Below, piece after piece: positions 10,815-21,945 of a stretch of DNA of 64,000 nucleotides. The stretch is from positions 1,725,907 through 1,789,906 of the forward strand of contig OY757904.1 in assembly GCA_963585895.1 (NCBI GenBank), read 5' to 3'. A program made the position numbers and the translations under genes. The notes beneath the pieces were generated by a model. It was not told the DNA's origin. It ran no database searches and was given only the letters and a program-made list of their open reading frames with translations. How positions within the stretch are numbered: position 1 is the stretch's first letter; every line of letters starts with the position of its first letter. This DNA comes from Sepioteuthis lessoniana (Eukaryota > Mollusca > Cephalopoda > Myopsida > Loliginidae).

Positions 10815-11394
10815 TAGACAAGTTCACCTACCTAGGAAGTAGCGTCTCATCAACCGACAATGACATCAACACGTGACTAACAAAGGCTTGGACAGCTACC
10901 GATTGACTGTCGGTCATATGGAAATTATACTTGTCCGATAAACTAAAACGCAGTCTTTTCCAAGCAGCGGTCTTATCAATACTAATATATGGATGCACCA
11001 CGTGGACAGTAACTAAGCGTATAAAGAAAAAACTTGACGGCAATTACACAAGAATGTTTCGAACTATATTGAACAAGACCTTGAAGCAACGCCCCACAAA
11101 TCAGCAACTCTACGGCTTCCTACCACCCATCAAGAAAACTATGCAAATTAGACGCATCAGACATGCGGAACACTGCTGGAGTAGAAAAGACGAATTCATA
11201 ACCGATGTACTCCTATGGACCCATTAACACAGACGATCAAGGGTTGGACGACCAGCTAGAACATATCTACAATTGCTCTGTGCCGATACAGGATGTAGCC
11301 AAGGAGACCTGCCGGGAGTGATGGACGATGGAGACGGGTGGAGAGAGAGGGTCGGGGAAATCCATGCTAGCAGCACGATATGATGATGATGATT
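10815..11394 (+). pseudogene. RTE-type LINE, piece 3 of 3 (thumb and 3' end)
   Basis: Codons resume after the LTR insertion: DKFTYLGSSVSS, then LSDKLKRSLFQAAVLSILIY, GCTTWTVTKRIKKKLDGNYT, RMFRTILNKTLKQRPTNQQL, RRIRHAEHCW and DEFITDVLLWTH. The tail carries RPARTYLQLL and RERVGE-like residues around 11250-11360. The element ends in short TGATGATGATGATT repeats at 11380-11394, a typical RTE-type microsatellite tail. Two stops are present near 10875-10905. Pieces 1 to 3 together make one 5'-truncated element of roughly 1.5 kb before the insertions. Confidence 0.9.
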
Positions 11395-11454
11395 GGTGTA
11401 GTTTTTAATTTTTTTTTAATTTATAATTATTTTTAATTTTAATTTCTATATTAT

Positions 11455-12112
11455 TTTAATCCTTTGAGTGGTTTTTGCATCAGCATTAGCTGACTGTTTC
11501 TTACTGGAGTTTGAGCGACAGCAAGTCTCCTTAAGTCTCCGGGACTCTTCTCAGTATTCTGGACGATCATTATAATGCTGCAGTGTGGATGGTGTCTACT
11601 TGTTCTCCCATTTTCAAGTCTTCCATTCCCTCCACCAATCCTTTGAGGATTGTTCCAAGTGTACCCACCACAACTGATATCACCGTCAGCTTCATGTTCC
11701 ATTGTTTTTTTAGTTCTCTGGCAACGTCTAGATTCTTAGCTCTCTTTTGGATTTCTTTTATTTTCAACCAGTGGTCCGCCAGAACGCTTTTTTTCTGTTT
11801 TTCGTTGACAATCACTAGGTCTGGTCGTCTGGCCGAGATTAGTTGATCCGTTTCTATCTTAAAAATTACTGTGTCTCATTTTCTACGACGGATTTTGGGT
11901 TGTACAAATACCATTTTATCGTTGGGTCAAATTTCAATATTTGTACATTTCTCAATGGATGACCTTGTCCACCCAACTCATTTGTAGCCTTATACTCTCG
12001 TTGCGCTAATTTGAACTATTCACTTTTATTATATGATTGAATGTTTCGTTTTTATCACCACATAACCTACATTTACTATTTGGTTGTGTATTGTCTATCA
12101 TTATTTTACTCT
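11455..12112 (-). pseudogene. LINE-A 3' fragment, cluster copy 1
   Basis: Minus-strand reading gives the knuckle SKCRLCGDKNETFNHII near 12040-12100, then DFALNVDKAR-like remnants. It continues with KIKEIQKRAKNLDVARELKK, a degenerate MKLTVISVVVGTLGTILKGL, and NTEKSPGDLRRLAVAQTPV in another frame. Only the C-terminal part after the reverse transcriptase is present. Another LINE-A fragment of the same strand follows immediately. Confidence 0.8.
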
Positions 12113-13350
12113 TTTGAGAGTTTTTCACACCGCCGATGGTTTTTCACTGGAGTCTGAGGGACAGCAAGTCTCCACGTGTCTCCAGGACTCTTCTCAATAT
12201 TCTAACAGATTTCAACAACGCTGTAGTTTAGATGGTGTCCACTCGTCCTCTCATTTCCATGTCTTCCAGTCCCTTTACAAACCCTTTAGTGACTCTGTTC
12301 CAAGTGCTCCAATTACAATTAGTATCACCGTCACCTTCATGCCCCATAGTTTCTTCGGTTCCCTAGCAAGGTCTTGGTACTTAGCTCTCTTTTCGCTTTC
12401 CCTCAGTTTTACCCTGTGGTCTGCCAGAACGGCAAAGTCCTCTATCCGGCTGCTTTGCTTGTCTTTTTATGTTGACTATCACTAAATCTGGTCGTCGGGC
12501 CGAGATTAGTTGATCCGTATCAACTGTATCTCAGAATCACAGAGAAATTTGTCCGTCTCATTTTCTAGGAAGGATTCTGGGTTGTGCATACACCATTTGT
12601 TCGTAGGGTCAAATTTCAATTTCTTGCACAATTCCAAGTAGATCCTTTTGCCTACCTCGACGGGTCTAGTTTTATACTCTCTTTGTGCTAATTTACCGCA
12701 ATCGCTTATTATGTGATTAATAGTTTCGTCTCAATCACCACATAACCTAAATTTGTTATTTTGTTGCGTCTTGTCTATTCTTGCTTTGACGTAGTCTGTA
12801 TGGCATTGTTTTGTGCTGCTATTAGAAGAGATTTAGTTTCCCTTTCTTAGCCATATGCAAGTTTTCTCATGAGGGATTTCGCTCGTTTGTCTCTTGAATT
12901 ATCCATACAGTTGTTTTTCTTCACATTTTTGTTTTCCGGTTATTTTCATTCTGTTGATGCTTGTGTTGTCTGTATTGTTTTTGGTAACATTAATCAGTAT
13001 TCCTACGTGCTTTTTATGGAGTCTTCTAGTCATTGTATCGATGTATCGACGCTATCTTGAATGCTGGTAAGTTCTCTTCCTCTTTTACTTGACACTTACA
13101 GTCTGTCTATGTCATCTCTTTGATGTAAGGCCTTATACATCGTCATGAATTTTCTTGTTCTCAGGTCCATTTGTTGAAGTTCTCATTCGTCCACTTTAAG
13201 AATAATCCCGAGTATCTTACAAGAGAGAGAACCCAGCCGTTAATCCCTTTGATAAGATTTCCTCGATATAGTTAGGTTTCGGGTAGTTTTCTCTTGAGAT
13301 ACGCTTTTTATTTTTTCTTCTTGCACCTCCGCTTGTTTGACGGTGTCCGC
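12113..13350 (-). pseudogene. LINE-A fragment, cluster copy 2 (longest of three)
   Basis: Minus-strand reading from high to low coordinates gives, across frames, NYPKPNYIEEILSKGL near 13240-13290, then QKCEEKQLYG, HEKTCIWLRKGNL, NNKFRLCGD and NHIISDCGKLAQREYKTRP. It goes on with KLKFDPTNKWCMHNPESFLE and the C-terminal tail ending NIEKSPGDTWRLAV near 12150-12200. A 5' piece is joined directly to the C-terminal region, so the reverse transcriptase has been lost by internal deletion. The HEKT..WLR site here is single-copy, the ancestral state of the 32-bp satellite. Confidence 0.8.

Positions 13351-13409
<59 letters not shown>
13351..13409. repeat. (TTA)n microsatellite, 3' tail of the next LINE-A copy
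   Basis: About 19 TTA units. On the minus strand this is a (TAA)n tail directly after the LINE-A fragment at 13418-14057. The same tail type follows the copies at 42900-43800 and 44066-44795. Confidence 0.9.
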
Positions 13410-13410
<1 letters not shown>

Positions 13411-14057
13411 TCTCATTGGAGATTTTCACATCAGCGTTTAGCGTTTTTCACTAGAGTTTGAGTGACAGCAAGTCTCCTCAAGTCTCCAGGACTCTTCTCA
13501 GTATTCTGGCTGTTCTTAATAATGCTGTCGTTTGGATGGTCTCCACCTGTCCACCAACTTCCAAGTCCTCCAGTCCCTTTAGTAATAGTAGTTACTGTTC
13601 CAAACGCACCAATTACACATGGGATAATTGTCACCTGCATGTTCCATAGTTTTTCAATTCCCTGGCGAGGTCGAGGTACTTATCCTTCTTTTCAGATTCT
13701 TTCAGTTTTATTCTGTGGTTAGCCGGGACAGCAAAGTCGATTATTTTGCAAGTTCTCTTTTTCTTTTCTTTTTTCTTTTTTCTTTTTTTTTTTTTTTGTT
13801 ATTTATTATTAAGTCTGGTCTTCTGGCCGAGATTAAGTGATCTGTGTGTATGCCAAAGTCCCATAAGAGTTTATGTGTGTCATTTTCTAGGACAGGTGCT
13901 GAGTTGTGCATATACCATTTGTTTGTATGGTCAAATTTTAATTTCTTGCACATTTCTCAGTGGATCACCTTGCCGACCCAATCATGGCTAGTCTTATATT
14001 CCTTCTGCGCTAATTTGCTGCATTCGCTTATTATTATTATTATCATTATTATTATTA
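13410..14057 (-). pseudogene. LINE-A 3' fragment, cluster copy 3
   Basis: Minus-strand reading gives ISECSKLAQKEYKTSHDWVG, KLKFDHTNKWYMHNSAPVLE, NDTHKLLWDFGIHTDHLI and SARRPDLIINNKKKKK in one open frame. Then come the VDFAVPADHR block in shifted frame and RILRRVLE-like residues near 13480-13500. It is among the better preserved LINE-A tails here. Its upstream end stops inside a TTA-type microsatellite (14027-14057). Confidence 0.85.
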
Positions 14058-15013
<956 letters not shown>

Positions 15014-15456
15014 AGATATTTGTAAGTTTTATGATGAATGTCTCCCGTGTACCATTTGACAGTAAATCAGTACTTTATGTTCTTCAATAACATTTCTACT
15101 TATAATAGCATCACTAACTTTAGAGCATACATGCTAGAGGGAATAAAGAACAGATGAATCAAAGAATTTCAGCTCGAGTCATTTCACCAAAATGTATAGG
15201 GTATCTAAATTAGACACGCTAACTCACTTTCTTGGAGGCAGGGCGCTGGTAGAGATCTTAAAGAGAGAAATAATAAGGGACAAAGAGAGAACGAGAGGGA
15301 GAGAGAGAGAGAGAGGTGGGTAAGTCTCTGTGCAAATGAACTGCTGACATTTACTGGTGATTTTTATGAGAACTCGAGGCTATCCCCCCCAAAAAAAAAG
15401 AAAATACAGAAATACATGCACTTTTCGGAAACGCATATCCCAGGAATTTTTTAAAT

Positions 15457-15478
15457 AGATAGATAGATAGATAGATAG

Positions 15479-15509
<31 letters not shown>

Positions 15510-15516
15510 TGTACTG

Positions 15517-15572
<56 letters not shown>
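15457..15572. repeat. GATA/GTAT compound microsatellite
   Basis: GATA units (15457-15480), GTAT units (15481-15513), then GATA units again (15516-15572). Confidence 0.95.
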
Positions 15573-15573
<1 letters not shown>

Positions 15574-17185
15574 CGTGTGTGAGTGTGATAAATTCATACA
15601 CCGAAAACTATTTACTTCAGATTGTGGTAATTAAAGAACTTTTTTTTTTTCTGATTATCCTGATCACCATTTTTATTTAATAAAGAAATGTTTTGAAAAT
15701 CTTCATAAAAATCTCTCTTTTTTTCCATGTACGTCTATGGTATTTTATTTTCTATACTAAATCTTACGAAACAATAATTTCATTATCATATAATTTCAAA
15801 TCCCTCGGGGAATTTTTCAATGATAACTTTATTCATTTCCAAGAGCCATTTTAAGATTTCACAAAAGAATTATCCATTATCAATAATGATTCATTTTCCG
15901 TATTAAATAAAAACAGCGATTCGTAGTGATATATTTAATTGCGCAAAACCATTAATTCGAAGAATAAACAAATTTCGATCTAATTTTTGATTTGATTCTC
16001 ATAATGATATGTGATTTTCATTTGTATGCAAATTCGATTTTTGGTTTATTTATTGCTGAATTTCGATTCATTTCTACACATTTGATTAATCTTAATCAAA
16101 TTCTCAATGTTCAATTGTTTTAGAATCATTTGTTTGTTCAAAGTTACTTTTTATCTTATTATTCCTATCTAATAAAATTGGTGGGGGGGGATCTTGGGAG
16201 CGTAATGACTAAATTGCTGGATTGAGGCCTCGAAATGAGATCGAATTCCAGTTATGTTATTATGTTCACTTTCGAACAAATACCCTTGGAAAAGTTAGGA
16301 ACATCCTTATGGCTTAAATAGTATCTCACTGCTGTTCTTCTACATGGATGGCTTTGGCATTAGATAACCCAAAAAAGTTCATATACCATTAAATAAAGAA
16401 ACCCAAACAAACAAACCTATCTGTGCACTTTCAAATGGTATTAGGTTTTCCTTACACTAACAATTCTATTTAATTATAATCATTTGTTTGCACATAGTAA
16501 TATAGTTTCACATATTTCAATCTAATAGAAATATTTTGCAAAATTTGACCCATAAATAGGATTCAAACAGGTACAACCACTCCAGTTCTGAGTGGGTCTG
16601 GCAGTAATGGCGAAAAAGGAGTAATCCATACTGCCCAGGAAACAAGCCACGCCACTGATTCAATTTTTTTTAAATAAAAATTTGAAAAGAAAATCAAATC
16701 AACATTGAAAGAGGAAAAGAAATGAAATTGTTACCATTTTTTTGATAAGGAAATAAATATAATTCCTTAATTTTGTTTGAAAAAAATCATATTTGTACAT
16801 TGAAGTAATAGTTATGATTATTTTCACGGGTATCATGATTTTTATGAGAAAATTATTATCATTATTATTTTCATTTTTTCCTCTCATTATCATCAACACT
16901 TTGACACTTTACGTCAAAAACTTTTTTTCTCTGTTTTTAAATATCATTTAGCATTGGATTTATCTTCATAAAGGTTTAAATGCTTTAAACTGTGAGTCAT
17001 ACTCTTCTCTTTTGAAAGAGTATCTTTTGACCATAGAATCTTCTCAGTTAAGATTCACTTAAGTCTACGCAGTAATAAGCGGTTAAAGCTTCCCGATATG
17101 ACTTTTTTCTCATTTACCAATAGTAATACAAACAATCAATATACGATAACTGTAAGAAAAAGTTTGATACTCTATAGGAGACATC
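15573..17185. other. AT-rich spacer with a possible SINE trace
   Basis: Mostly featureless. Bases 16190-16400 contain 'gagatcgaattccagtt' and 'aatacccttggaaaag', which weakly resemble the SINE-S body (aatacccttgaaaaagg at 40530). The ORF-like stretches are homopolymer-driven. Confidence 0.4.
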
Positions 17186-17189
17186 TGAA

Positions 17190-18100
17190 ATATTCCGAAT
17201 GACATGTAATGCTTTACAAAAGCACGAAAACATTTGTTCACTCATCTGATTGCAACACCGACTTCTTCGACATTTGCACTGGATTCTTACAAGGAGATAC
17301 ATTAGCGCCATATTTGTTTATAATCTGCTTAGATTACGTACTTGGAACGTCAACAGATCTAATAAAAGGAAATGGTTTCACGCTAAAAAAAAAGACCAGA
17401 AGCCGAACAGATCTTGCAGAAACTATGTCATAAACAGACTCTACAAATGACCTTTTCTCACAAACAAGCAGCAGAAGGCATCGACCTCGACGTGAACGCA
17501 AATATAACAGAGTTCATATATATAACAATAATGAACCATCTCCACTTTAAGTGGGAAACCTCTAAAATTAGTTGCCCTTGGCATATACCTCGGCAGCAAC
17601 ATCTCATCTTCCGAATGTGATGTCCACATACGCTTAGTGAATTCTGATTTCTCGAATAGAATAAAACTAGATTTACTCCAAAGTGTCAGTACTACTGTAT
17701 GGATGCACCACCTGGAAGATAAGGAAAAGCATGAAGAAAAAACTAGATGGATAGTACACGAGAATGTTACGTGTTGTTTTGAGCAAATCCTGGAAGCAAC
17801 ACCACACAAAACAGCTGCTCTATTGCCACTTCACTCCTATCTGACAAACCATCCAAGTAAACCAAACAAAGCATGCTGACAACTGTTGATGAAATAAGGA
17901 CCAACTCATAACCAACGTTCTTTTATGGACGGATCAGCGTTGGTTGTCAAGTAGAGACTTACGTACATCAGCTCTGTACAGACACTTGATGCAGTCTGAG
18001 ATAGCTGCCAAGAGTAATGGATAATAGGGACGGATAGCAAGAGAGTGTCAGAGAGAACTCTTTACTATCTGTACGACTTAATAGTGATGATAACAATGAT
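17190..18100 (+). pseudogene. RTE-type LINE fragment, second copy
   Basis: Forward reading gives DFFDICTGFLQGDTLAPYLF, IICLDYVLGTSTDLIKGNGF and then, after a deletion that removes the catalytic ADD region, DVNANITEFIY near the former NADKTEYM block. Next come GIYLGSNISSSECD, FSNRIKLDLLQSVSTTVWM and the thumb block matching KLDGNYTRMLR (aaactagatggatagtacac). The 3' end near 18090 shows a degenerate tgatgataacaatgatg tail. It is 5'-truncated and carries many frameshifts. Confidence 0.85.
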
Positions 18101-18573
18101 GGGAAATTGAAGTAAAGCTGACTTTAAATGTTATTTGTGGAAGTTTGTTTAATTAGAAAGTATCTATCTAATTGTCTGCAAAAAGTTTTATTAAATTTCA
18201 ATGAATAGTTATTTTAAAATTGCAGTTGTATCTGAGGTTCACTTTTATTTCTATTGATTTTCAAAGGAAAAATTTTTAACACATAAAGCATTCTCAAATG
18301 TTTATATCTGTCTTTTTCTATATTACAGAAAAATATTTTTATATCACAATTTATTCCACCTGTTCAGTTACAATAATGTAAATTCTCGAGAACCTCAATT
18401 AACATGAATATGACTTGAACGGATTTTTTGTCAAGTGGGCCAAGCTGACATGTTAGAAAAGTTAATATACAACATAATACACATAAATACGCGCGTTCGC
18501 GCGTGTGTGCTACAAATATATTATCATACATTAGAATAGTTTAAATAAAAGTTATATTGATTCATAAATAGCA
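18101..18573. other. AT-rich spacer, nothing recognised
   Basis: No repeat family or coding signal was assigned. Confidence 0.5.
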
Positions 18574-18575
18574 TA

Positions 18576-18749
18576 CGAGGGTCGGCTAAAAAGTTCATAG
18601 GCTGACCAAGATAGTTTCATGGAATGTGACCAAATAGGGTTTACTTTTCAACTTTTTCCATTAGAGTTGCACTGCTTGGATCCCATTGATAAAAGAAGTC
18701 ATCAACAGCAGATATAACATCATCATATAAACTTTTCAGCCGACCCTCG
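18576..18749. mobile_element. 174-bp mariner-type MITE
   Basis: Ends are near-perfect inverted repeats: CGAGGGTCGGCTAAAAAGTT at the left, and the reverse complement of AACTTTTCAGCCGACCCTCG at the right. TA flanks both sides (18574-18575 and 18750-18751). The element has no ORF. TIRs with a TA duplication place it in the Tc1/mariner superfamily, in a family other than the mariner at 51 kb. Confidence 0.9.
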
Positions 18750-18793
18750 TACATGACTTGGCCCTTATAATACTCCTATTGTCAACTTGAATT

Positions 18794-18844
18794 CTGATCA
18801 ATCGATATTACTGATCAATCGATATTACTGATCAATCGATATCA
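18794..18844. repeat. 17-bp tandem repeat, three copies
   Basis: The unit 'ctgatcaatcgatatta' is repeated three times and includes a ClaI-like ATCGAT core. Confidence 0.9.
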
Positions 18845-18972
18845 CACAACATAAACATAAAAACATGCGCACAGTCCAACCGATATGCAAAATATGAACT
18901 TTTATTTTTCTGTCAATATAAAATTTACTTTAAAGATTTATATTTTATTTTCTAGTCAAATTTTATTTGCAA

Positions 18973-19100
18973 GGGCACCTTTGGTGGTGTAACGGTAAGC
19001 AAGCCAGACTAGCAAACCTACACGAGTGAGTTCGAGTCTCATTGGGCGCCCCATTCATTCGGCCTTGTGCCACAACGAAGCAAAGAGCTTCGTAAATTAC
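18973..19100 (+). mobile_element. tRNA-derived SINE with 16-bp target duplication
   Basis: The head resembles a tRNA gene: GGCACC, an A-box-like stretch (tggtggtgtaacggtaagc), a B-box-like stretch (gagttcgagtctc) and GGGCGCC pairing back to the start. A short unrelated body follows (cattcattcggccttgtgcc). The identical 16-bp repeat 'caaattttatttgcaa' flanks it at 18957-18972 and 19101-19116, showing target-primed insertion. The perfect duplication suggests a fairly young copy. A functional tRNA is unlikely because a clean anticodon arm could not be drawn. Confidence 0.85.
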
Positions 19101-19639
19101 CAAATTTTATTTGCAAAAAGTTGCAGTGAAATTACAACCAAGTTACTATTACGTTTTTTCTTGTTTTTTTTTTTTGTTTGTTTGTTTTTGTTTTTTTGTT
19201 TTTTTTTGGCGGGGGGCGTTTATTTAAAGAAAGACAAAATATCAAATAGTGAAATCTGATGGTCCATAGTTATGTATAAAAAAATAAAGCTCTTTGTCAT
19301 TTTGCATTTTTGCTCGAATTTGCTTGGAAAATATTTGTGAAATTAAATTGAACGTCACCCAAAACTGAAGTTTGTTTATCTGTAATTTACTTTACGAAAT
19401 CAAATGAATAGTTTTTCTTGAAGTTTTTATCTTTTTCAAGACTGATCTCTTCAGCAATAAACTTGTGTGCTCCTAAAAATTATAATTCTTTTAGTAGGAT
19501 GTTCAAATAAAAGGAGTTAGATTTGTTTATGTGGAGTTTGTCGAACTGAAATAATTTCACCACAGATTTCCCGGTTTCGTACCTAATTTCAAAGTTTTCA
19601 AGAAGAATTGAAACCGGTCTTATTCAAAAATTGATTACA

Positions 19640-20885
19640 ATGCACAGAGCCGCCTAAATGAGGGATGATCTGGACAGAATATATATTTCAAGAAAAGGAT
19701 GAAAAGGGCTAAACACCATTGAGGATTGTGTATATGCGGCAATTCAAGGACAAAAAGAATACGCAAAAATAAGAAAAGAGATATTAATTACGGAAGCCAA
19801 AAAGAAGAACAACAAAATATCACGGGGACAAATAGGGAAACGGAAATTATTAAAGAGAGAAAACAGTAATGGGAAGGAAAACAACTATATGGACATTTCA
19901 GAAAACTAAGTAAGGAAGTTGCTCACGAGATGACCTGGACATGGTTTCAAAGAGGAATCTTAAAGAGAGAAATTTAATCATTATAAATAGCAGCCTAAAA
20001 TAACGCCATAAGAATTGATCATGTAAAAGCTAAAATCGATAAAACTCAGAAAAATATCAATTGTACACACTGGAGAGAGAGAGGGGGGAAAGAGAGAAGG
20101 ATAGGGAGAGATAGAAATAGATGAAACAAAAAATGTAGAAAGCTGTCAGAGAAATACTAAAAATAGTAGAGAGGCAGGTGATCCACTAGGAACTGTGCAA
20201 GAAATAAATATTCAATCGTACAGACAAATGGTATAACTCATAAAATTCGCAGAGATTTTGAGATTCAAACGGATAAATAATGCACACCAGAATATATGAT
20301 CTAATTTTCATTGATGAAATGAAAGAACTTGTCAAGAGTAAAATAAAGAAAGAACTTGTCAAGAGTAGAATAAAAGCGAAAAAATAGATAAATACCTGGA
20401 TATACAAATAGATACAAATAGATCACCTAATCCCAAACAGAAAACCTGACCTTGTGCCAATTTGAGATACAAATAGATCACCTAATCACAGACAGAAAAC
20501 CTGACTTTGTGTGAATTAACAACAAAAAAGATAACTTGCTGCCTAGTGCATTTTACCGTTCAGGCGGTCCGTAGAGTGAACAAAAAATTAACAAAAAGAC
20601 AAGTACTTGGACCTTGCGAAAGAACTAAAAAAAAAGTTGTGAGATATGAGTGTGACGGTGATACTATTTGTAATTAGCGCACTTGGAACTGTCGCTGGAT
20701 CATTAGAAAGAAAGCTGGAAGAGTTAGAAATCAGAAGACAACAAAGGGAGACCATCGAAACTACACCATTGTTGAGATAGTCCAGAATACTAAGAAGATA
20801 CTTGCTGTCACATGGACTGAAAGTGAAAGTGAAAGTGAAAGACCTTCAGCTAACGCTGGTGTGAAAAACTGGCAATGAGTACTAT
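19640..20885 (+). pseudogene. LINE-A 3' half with a two-unit 55-bp duplication
   Basis: Forward reading in shifting frames gives MRDDLDRIYISRKG and LNTIEDCVYAAIQ, then QLYGHFRKLSKEVAHEMTWT, an IAA..NNAIRIDHVKAKIDKT block, LRFKRIN, and the segment YKQIT/DHLIPNRKPDLVP. The tail includes VRYECDGDTI and RAEYTKKILAVT-like residues. The order matches the other LINE-A copies. The AHEMTWTW site (about 19920) is single-copy, while the DHLIPNRKPDLV segment (20411-20516) is present twice at 55-bp spacing. It is full of stops. Confidence 0.8.
20411..20516 (+). repeat. two-unit 55-bp tandem repeat (seed form)
   Basis: Units start at 20411 and 20466. The second unit carries the variants 'cacagacag' and 'gtgtgaatta', which are also in the very last unit of the large 55-bp array at 47.9 kb. 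The unit is the LINE-A codons for EIQIDHLIPNRKPDLVP plus one base. Confidence 0.9.
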
Positions 20886-20889
20886 AATA

Positions 20890-21945
20890 ATATTTTGTCT
20901 ATGAGCTTTGAGAACTTAGAGCACGCCATACTTCTCTAAATTTCAATTGATTAAATTGATAATAAAAATTATTACATAATATAAATTTTGTCTTTACGAA
21001 TTATTAATAAATATGATCATAGAATCTGTATGCAGATGGTGTCAGCAAAACAAAACCCCGTTTCTCAGTAAAAATAAAATGCACCCAAATCATGTAGGAC
21101 ACACCCCGTATCGGTCTTCCAGCGGAAAAAAAGGCTTCGCTCAATGATAAAGCAGGTTAGGATTTTTAAAAAAATCAACAACTGGAAAAAATCCATGAAT
21201 CACTTTGGTAGTTGTCAAAACCGGAATAATTTCGACCCAACAAAGAACTAAAATCAAATACAAAATAAATAAATACAAGAAAAAAAAAGATCAAAAGTCG
21301 ATTGCAAAGAAGAATTGTATGCAGTGTGTTCCATTTCAATTAAGAGACCATCAAAAAGAAAATGCAACTCAAGAAATTCACAACATTTTATGGCAAGAAA
21401 TACTAAATGAACAGATACACACACACAAAACCTAATAAATTTGTTAATGTGAGAAGATGTATCCTTAAAATCAACTGTTAAACAGATATTGAAAAATATA
21501 ATATCAAACAACAAGTTGTTGCTGATATCTAACGAAATGAAATTGTAGCAATTGAAATGAATGTTTTTAATATCGAATCAAATTATACATTAAAAAATCA
21601 AGCAATGATGTTATGAAAACTTCAGCAACAGAAAATGAATTTAACAAATTAGAAAATAGCCAACCACAAATAGAAAACCTAGACTACTCAGAAAATAAGA
21701 TAAAAATCGACAAAATAAAACAAAATATAATCAAAGAACTCGCTAAGGTAATTAATACTAATATGAAAGATTGAAACTAAAAAATTAAAATATGACAAAA
21801 ATACCTAATACAAATAAAGTTGGCAAACTGTGCCACAGATCTTCTAAATAACTTTTAAATCAAATCTGAAAATTTTAAATGAAATAATATATGCGATCGC
21901 TACTGTAAGAAGCCCAGTAAACATAACATTAAAAAAAAACTTTCA
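20890..21945. other. AT-rich region, possibly the 5' part of LINE-B
   Basis: Lysine-rich forward reading (for example KINKYKKKKDQKSIAKKN near 21255-21310) could be the N-terminal region of the LINE-B copy that follows. No motif proves it. Confidence 0.35.

Noticed and set aside
18973..19050. Functional tRNA gene
   Set aside because: A perfect 16-bp target duplication and a non-tRNA body show a SINE insertion; no clear anticodon arm.
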